Part shown: one piece after another, positions 39,901 to 48,900 of the stretch
Layout of the letters: every line of letters starts with the position of its first letter
Position numbering within the stretch: the stretch's first letter is position 1
Assembly (NCBI RefSeq): GCF_032854445.1
Contig: NC_088301.1
Span: 1,610,001-1,674,000, forward strand
Origin: Liolophura sinensis
Taxonomy: Eukaryota; Mollusca; Polyplacophora; Chitonida; Chitonidae
Direction: 5' to 3'
DNA length: 64,000 bases
Position numbers and translations under genes: made by a program
The notes under the pieces: generated by a model
The model's database searches: none
Told to the model about the DNA's origin: nothing
What the model saw: only the letters and a program-made list of their open reading frames with translations

Positions 39901-42900
39901 TATTCAATGTTATGTTCATGTTCAGTTAATTATACTTGTGATCAGTTAAGCTATTGTTTTCCTGCTGCCATGGAAACAGCAGCCAGGATGTTGAGAGTGG
40001 TGTCAGTCAGCCTGGACTATATGGTTGTGACCCCAAGGTCAAACGCGTTTCTGATGTCCCGTAAGCTGATTTTCATTGACTGTGTGTTATCTGTCCCTAT
40101 TTTTGACATTGGAGTGCATCGGATTGTATCTCCCTGAGGATTTTTGTTTCAACCATTTACATGTTGTGTGTTCATTTCTTAGAACTGTGTGAAATCGTTT
40201 TCCAATTTTGTTCAAGTGCATTCCTTTTAAGTTCAGTTTTTGCATGATTGCAGAGGTATTGTTTATTTCATTTGTTTTGGGTTGCCAATTTATAGTGATT
40301 CCCTTTTCTGTGACTTTGGTAGTTTAGTAGCTTATTTTTGTTACTGTCTGTGGTAGTTTGAAGTGATATTTTACTAACAATCATAAACAATTTTTATTTT
40401 AGTATTTTATTGTAATTAGAAATACTTAGATTGGCATGATGCTTTGTATCAGTTCAAAATGGACATTTCCTTTGCAAATCTATTGTTGTTCATACGGCTT
40501 TATTGTTGAAATATGCCACAAAGAGAAACCAGAAATTTAAAAGCTCATAGAGAAATTGTGCTTAAGATAAATTCACATGATATTAGAGGTAAATTCTGTT
40601 TTTATATGACCACTTGTACATTGTTTTAAGCTACATCAGTATAAGGTTTGATTGTTTATTAATGCCAACCTCCTGACAGTGAGTATTCTTGTGGGAGCAT
40701 GGACCGGCTACAGCCCTCAGCCAGTGATGGCTCCATGCATCTGTATGAGCGACTGTAAGCAGTTTGATATAAGTCTTCAGTGATGCACTGTGTGTGTAAA
40801 ATGGACTGTGGTTTTGTTGGTCATTTCTATATTTGGCAATGTTCATCTTTGCCGCAGATGTTTGTGGAAGCTTGGTGTTTTGTATTATATGCGAAAAACT
40901 TATTTGCACACCTCTACTAGTCACTTTGAGATATTATTATATATTGAAAGAAACCATGTTTAACAGACCTACGCACATATGTGTGAGAAAGTCATGATTG
41001 TGACTTTATAGCATAATTTTTTAAAACTGTCAATCTTTGGTACATGTACTGTGTGTAGTACACGTCAAGTTACATTTGTTTACAATTGCATGATTCTGCC
41101 TTCAAAAGATTATCCAAGAAAATTTCAAGTGCCTCGTTACAGTATGTTATCCTTACACGTATGAGCACCTGTAAATTTCTGGAGTATGTTGTGGTGTCTT
41201 ATGGCAGTGTGCTGGTGTCTTATGGCAGTGTGGTGGTGTCTTATGGCAGTGTGCTGGTGTCTTATGGCAGTGTGCTGGTGTCATATGGCAGTGTGCAGGT
41301 GTCTTATGGCAGTGTTCTGGTGTTGTATGGCAGTGTGCTGGTGTTGTATGGCAGTGTGCTGGTGTCTTATGACTGTGTGCAATTGTCTTATGACAGTGTG
41401 CTGGTGTCTTATGGCAGTGTGTGGGTGTCTTATGAAAGTGTACGGGTGTCTTATGGCAGTGTGCTAGTTGTCCTAAGAATTTAACCAAAATATGCTGTTG
41501 AAAATATTCAAGTACAGTCTATGTTATTTGTAATTCTCTCAATCTGCAGTGATATTTATCTGACTTAAATTTACATCATTATTAGTTGTGAAAGGCCTTA
41601 GAGTTCAGATGAAGCACTCTTGAGTGTACCAGATTGCTTTAGTTTTTAGTATGAAATGCTGTGTTCAATGGACATGGAAGTTTGAACATTTGTGTAAAAT
41701 GTATACATTGCAATATCATTTTTCAGGTTTGTTTTACGTACATTGTGCAAAATATTTAAGCTGTTTTAAAGTGAAGATTGAGGTACATGTAGAATGTTGC
41801 TAGTGTTGAGACTTGTCCAGTATATGCATGTATGTGAGTACATGTAATATGTTGTGGTGTGTGAGTGTGGTATGGGAATACCTGAATACCCCGCTTATTG
41901 GTTGTAATATGTACATGTAATAGACATCTAATGACATTTGCAATAATGTGATTGTCCCCAGGGACTAAGAGTGCCGCTTTAAAACGTCCATGGCATATAC
42001 TCCCCGTTTCCCTCAGAGAAAGTCACTGGCATAATTTTGAATGTCAGTCCTGTGATTCTTAATTCTCGGGATCAAGGCAGTTAATTAGTATGGTACGTCA
42101 CCTATTCAGGTGCTTCACCTACTCACACAGGTTCAGAATCACAAAACCTCTTAAAATGATACTTTTATACCAAACACTCAGGTTTTCTGATAAGATGTAA
42201 TGAAACTGAACATAAACCACTTGAGTGACTCTATAAGGTGGAGAAATCAATCAGGATCAAGGAAACTGTGTCAGTTGACATGGTTGACGTAATTGTGATT
42301 TGGATGGGGGACATACGTGTAGCAACACTGATTGTAAGACCTGATAACAGAGAAATGAATCATACTGACTGTGCGTGGTTGTCTTGCAGGGCGTGGATCA
42401 AGGGTGCAGCTGTACTCGTGGTATTGCTTGGGCTTACCTGGTCATTTGGCATCCTCTACATCAACGAGAACACTGTGATCATGGCCTACTTGTTCACCAT
42501 CCTCAACAGTCTGCAGGGTCTCTTCATCTTTGTCTTCCACTGCCTCATGAATGAGAAGGTATGTGTGCTCAGAAGAAGTGCTGTTGTAGTTGTGTATTGG
42601 GCTCCCTTTTAAACGCATTGGGGGGCTCTTGACCTGCACCAGTTCACGTGTGGCATATTAATGGGTGAGATATACCTCAAAACTTGTTAAATAAGACTGT
42701 CAGAATCAGCATCTAATTGATTGGTGTTTTACATAGGACTCAAAGAATACTTGACTGATGGTGATTAGGTTTTATGGCTGGAAAAAACCGAGGAAACACC
42801 AAACTTTATGTCTTGTCCCATCAAGTTCATATACAACATGGTAAACAGCCCCAAGCAAGCTTTTGGGAGCAAGACTAGTACTTTGTGTTGTGTCCTAAGG

Positions 42901-45900
42901 TGCTTATCACTAGGATTAATACTCAAAAGGTCTAATCTAATCCTTCTTTTTCTGGAAAGGATCATTTAGGCCCGAGGTGAAAATGAATCTTGTAGAAACT
43001 TCTGAAGTTTCTTAAAAGTTTTCCCAACTAGCCCCAGTGTTAAGGAAAGATACAGTGTTCACATTATGTAAGTGTTAGGTACAGTTGCATACAGTACTTG
43101 CCTGTTAGCATATGTGGTTTTCATGTCCCTTAAATCAGATTGAGAGTCATTTTGTTTTTTTGGGAAACTCTCTACCTGATGGACTGTTTACCATCAAGTT
43201 TGAAAGACATTATTTCTGTATGAATAAATGTGTAATTTTCTAAAGCTGAGTATAGCCTTAATTTTATTTCTAGAGAGCTAGTAAATAAACACCATTGTCT
43301 GAAATGCCAAAATGGTGGTGGTGGGGGGGGGGGGGGGAGAGGAGCCTGTGGGGAGGGGTAGATGCATGTCAGCACTAACTCCCAGCAGGTATTACCACAT
43401 GTATTAAGATAACGTTAACTATGTATCTATAAAGAGTGTTTATTCACACAGATACAGTTGTGTAGCTATTGTCTATGTTCCTGGGTACATGGGACGGTCT
43501 TCCAGCAAGCTGCGGATGGTCATGGGTTTCCACTGGGCCCTGCCCGGTTTCCGCCCATCATAATGATGGCTGCTGTAGCATGAGTGAAATATTCTTGGGT
43601 ACGGCATAAAACACAGATCAAAGAAATAAATTAAACATGTTTGTTTTGTTACAGGTACAGAAGGAGTACCGTAAAGTGGCGAGGAGAACATCCTGGTTAC
43701 CGGACTGCATCCGTGTGAAGTATGGTGGTTACACAGGCTATAGTCAGTCCACAACGCCTAATCAGTCCACGTCGTCAGGTGGTAACAATGTGAGTATCCC
43801 AGGAATGAATGATCTCAACTCCCACGGCACTTCTGATGGGTGGTGGGAAAAGAGGGCATCATACTCGCTGAACGCTCCCCATCCTGCTGCTCTCTGACTT
43901 AATCTTCTTCTCATTTTTAGGAAACAAATGAGACGCGTTCTTTTTTCCAGCTTTCATTTTGAACGAGAACCTGTGATTTCTGTTTCTGTCTGCCAAAGAG
44001 ACAACACGGGCGACTTATATTAATTGCTGCAAAGATTTAGGCAGCGGAACTATGTGTGCAGTTTGTCAGGACATAGAAAGGAACAGATGATGCCAGTTGG
44101 ATAGTTTCTGTAATTACATGGAGTGACATGGAGTAATTACATGTAATGTCACACATGTATGAGCTGACTATTGCCTCACTTCTCTCTGTCGCTGTCATTA
44201 AATCCTCTTTGCTTTCCCATGGATAATTAGGGTTTTCCATCATCAGTTATGGTACAGTGGTGTTGACTGCAATACCTCATGATATAAATGAGAGTATTAT
44301 TCTCTAATTATCCGTCAATTGATATGTATCTGTTACTTTCCGTGTTTATGATAGATGTACTGTGGTACATATACCTGATAAATAGCTGATATGTTTTGGT
44401 CTACATTAAAAAGTACTTGCACATGTACCGGTATGAGGAAGGTATTATTCATACATACACTGTGCATGGTATTCACTGCCTCCTTTGGTAATCAATGGAG
44501 TGCAGAATGTGCTTGGTTTGAAGTGTAGTTACTATACATGTATTAGTATTTTACGCTCTAGTCAAGAATAGCTCAGGTGAAACCCTCGACCATCCGCAGG
44601 TTGGTGGCAGACTTTTGCACAAATGGCTAGCGAGGAAGCCAGCATGAGCTGGACTTGAACTCACATTGACTACATTGGTGAGGGGCTCCTGGGTCATTGC
44701 AGTGTGCTAACATGCTAACAACAGTGGCTCAGTTTGAAGTGGACAATGTACATGTGTGCTTGCGTGTATTTTTGAGACACATGTATAATTAGGTCAGTTT
44801 CATTGGCTGTGCATTCGTCTTACTTATGTCATAACTGAAGATTTACATGTTTCCGTTGTTACTGTTTTGTGTTACTGAAAACCAGCAGTGGATTCAAGCA
44901 TGCAATCATGCAAATGTTACACAATATGGAGAATATGGAGTTATGCAAAACTGGAGTTCTATTTTTTCCTTATGTAACTTGATATGCCAAAGCGTAATAT
45001 TCAGACAAGAGTGTTTGGCTAATGTGTATGCAGGTGGTGTAAGAAAACAGGAGACCTGACTTGGGCTGAATATGTACAGATAAATAAGATTTTGTTGTGT
45101 GTAAGATATATGCTGTATGTAAATGATGTTATGTGGGATGAGATCTCACATGGTATGGTCTCTCTGTCAATAAAGTAACTATAATATCCTCCCATACTAT
45201 CACTTGTATTGGCCTCTTCTCTTCCTTCCCTGCGCTTTCTCTTGCTCGTCTTCCTGTGATGTACAAAGTGAATTCTTAGCATGGTTGGGAATTTTTTTCC
45301 TCAAAAAAAAAAGAAAAAGAAAAAAAAAATGACTCGTTGCTAGAGATTTCTTTTGCCCTCTCTGTTCATTTTTTGGAATGATCTGTAAACATGTTAGCCA
45401 TTGCTGCCTTTGATGCTCAGTGGAATGAAATACAGTTGTATTGAAATAGACATCTTTGCAGACTGTTTACAGTTGACTGCCCTCTGAATAATGTAGATCT
45501 ATTCTGTAGGGAAATCCAGTATCATGCCAAAGGCTGTTCAGTTCCAGATGATAATGTGATTGGACAAGAAGACAGCAGATCATCAGAAACATGTGAAGTT
45601 CTATATACACAAGGCTCAATTTCAGTTATGTTTTGAAGAACATAAAAACATTTGGGAGAGTGTGAATGTGTTACTTTCGGTGTGAAATTAAAATACAGAT
45701 ATGAAAACAAATACATTGGTGTTTTGCCAAAAGAGGACAAATCTAATTCCTAGTGGTTGTGTGCTCTTGTATTGATGTCTGAGATATTAGAATAAAGTGC
45801 ACTCTTGCATGATGAGCGATCAGATTGGAACATTTCCACACTGACCTCTAGAGCACTTTACGTCAGTGATATCAGTAAAGGTGGAAAGGGATTGTTTGCC

Positions 45901-48900
45901 ATCTTTGAAATAATGAATAGAAATGAGATAAATGAAAATCTTGCTCTAAGCATAAACAACACCACAGTGCTGTGAATATATGTGTCAAATTGTATTTGTA
46001 GTGTGAGCCAGGTAGGGGGATTTGGGAGTAGAAATTCAGTGGTGGTTGTAGAATCTGTTGTCCTTGCTGATTAAAACTTTGGTCTGAATAAAAGAGAACA
46101 TGACTTATTTCAAGGCTAAGTTGAACTTGCCTGCACAGAGTGTGTGAACTGATTTCTGTCTGTCTGTCTTCAGTCTTACGGATTAATGAATTCATTTGTT
46201 TCTATTAAACTTCAGCCATGGTACCATTTGCTCTTTGTCTGGGAATGCATTTATGTCGTCTTACATAAAGGATTCACCCTTATCCTGAGCAATTTTGTTT
46301 GCTATTGCAGCCAATTTTCTTCAGAATGGCAAATACTTCTCTTGGATAAGTCAGTTAGTAGGGGAGTGTTTTTCTTCATCGCTCACATTATCCTGCTGTA
46401 TACATGTACACATCGGTAACGATCGCATTAACCAGTCTCAGTCTACCAGTACATGTGTGAAAGAGTTTGGTGCACTCACAAACTACCCAACTCCAGAAAG
46501 CAGAATCAATACAGCTCTTCTACTTTGTCTTCAGTAACAATCAGGCATGTAATTGTTGGGGCAACAAATCCTCAGTATCCATTGCCATTTAACCATGGGT
46601 AGTCAATTATCTTACAAGCAGATTTGTCAACAACGAAAAAAAGCTCTGCTAAGCAGTAGGCTGTTTTTAAATTGTACATGTCAAAGTGCTCTTTTAAAGA
46701 ACAGCCAGGGATGGGAAGACTTGCAGTACACCACAAAAAAGAAAAAGTTAAAAACACATCCTAATACCATTAGTACAAGTTTAACATCTGAATATTATGA
46801 CTGCCCCAGCCATAACACCCCATTATAGGCTCCTGATATCAAGACATGAGATGTCAAAAGCCTGGATGATGAGAATAGATTATGAGATTTCATGTCTTGC
46901 CATCAGCAGTCTATATAACAATATGGTCCTGGCATGGAGGGGTGATATAGCCTAGAGGGCAAACAGTTTTGGGAAACACAGTTGACACAAACTACAACTT
47001 ATACATGTTTATTCTACCCTTGAATTCTATGGTGAGATTGAGTTGTGGACTTTCGTTTGAACTTCAACCTCTCATTATTAAAGGAACCCCTCATTCCTGT
47101 CAAAAAAGGGGACCTGTGTTATCTCAACTGTCTCAGTAATTAGGAAGTTTGGCAAACCCTCTGGATGTGTACATAACCTACCCAGGAAAAGACAAGCCTG
47201 TGGTGATGTGAACAAGACCTGACACACCCTCACTTACCCCAGTAATTAGCAGCAGCTAGCCAGCCAGTGTTTTTGGTCAGAATTGAGCATGATTTATGGT
47301 CTTGAGGGTTTGTGTTGGCCTTGTTTAACATAGATCAGCCACAGGCTGGCCACATGTAGTATAGTTTATCTGGTTACTCTGCCTGCCTGGTCTGCTGGGT
47401 AATTTAAACAGTGAAACCTGACTGAGGCTAAACCTTATCACAGGTTTTTACCCTGGACAAGAGCCAGGTGTTTGTCTTACTGCCTACAGTTATTAAAATG
47501 GGCTAGGTCAATTAGTACCATGTTGGTGGAACAGTTTCATCGTGCATGTCTGCACGTCCCTTTTCACACATTTAAATATTTATTTGTTTCCTTGCAGGAA
47601 ATGCATGTACGTTTTCTTTCAGAAACTCATATTTTAAACAGAATTTTGTTAGTGATGTGAACTGAATACATGTATGATATGTATTTGACCGATATGTTGG
47701 GGGTTTTTTTGGTAGATTCACTTACATGCTTCGTTTTGTTTCTAACATTCATTGTGTGTGTGTTTGTGTTGTAGTTTTCTTTCTCAGTAAAATTTTGAAA
47801 GTGAATTTCATCTTTCCATCCTTCCATATTTATGTTTGTAGTACTTTTCCAAGTTATGGAGTGGTAGAAAGAGAAAGAAGTCCACATCTTCTCTCCTGGG
47901 CAAGTCAAACTCATCCCCATCCAGACGTGAGTCATACTTGTGCATTCAATATCCTGTTTATGTATCAGAAACCATTTGGGTTTCTCATGGCCACTGTCCA
48001 GAAGTGTCCAGAAGTATCAGAATTGAACCTATCACCACTATGCCATTAAAGATTTATAACATTCGCTTTGGCCTCAAATTCTCAGTGGGATATGCAGACT
48101 TTATATGGTATATGATGTATTTGTTCTAACATATCCTTTTGAAGATGAAACACACCCTACCTTTCAGACATTTTCATGTTCGAAAGTTTAGGTAAAATAG
48201 TGTAAGTAGTTACAAGATGCAGGTAAAATCATCTGCATTTCTTTTAATTTTCTTACTTTATGATATTTACATCCTTTGCAGTTTGATCTCTTTCAATGTA
48301 GCTTGAATTGCATGCATCATGTGTGGATGATTTGGTGGTCTACTTGTGATGATAATATGAGATGTATTGGTTATTTGTCTATTTCAGGGCGTCAGAGTAA
48401 CAGGCCGAACTCCAGCAGCCATGAGAGCACTGTCCTGACCCCAATCTCCAACCAGAACGGCTTCATCTACACCCCGGGGCAGAACAACGGCCACCAGCAG
48501 ACCAATACAGAACACCACAGTGGCATCAATGGGGATCTCTCGGTAGTGGACTGCTCTGTGGTGGATAGTGAGTTCGTGAGTGAGTACTGTCAGGAGAATA
48601 TGAAGGCCCACAAGGACACTCCGCAGAAAGTTTCCCCGTATAATGCCGACGAGTCCATCTACCATGTATACGAGGAGCCCATGTTCCGCAATAAGAAACC
48701 CCTGAACAACTCTGATGACTCCATCATCAAGAATCGCCTATCCTTCATGTCCACTGACACCAAAGACGGCATACATTACTCTGAGGTGAGTGACGAGGAG
48801 CTGTTCAGGATGACCGAGAAAGAGAAAAGACTGAGTGAGTACGAGAGAGAACCCCTGGTATTTGCCAGCAAATCAGAACGACAGCTGATCAGCGAAAAGG

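Noticed and set aside
41086-41488. 132-aa plus-strand and 111-aa minus-strand open frames
   Set aside because: Both run over the 21-bp minisatellite and lie inside an intron of the receptor.
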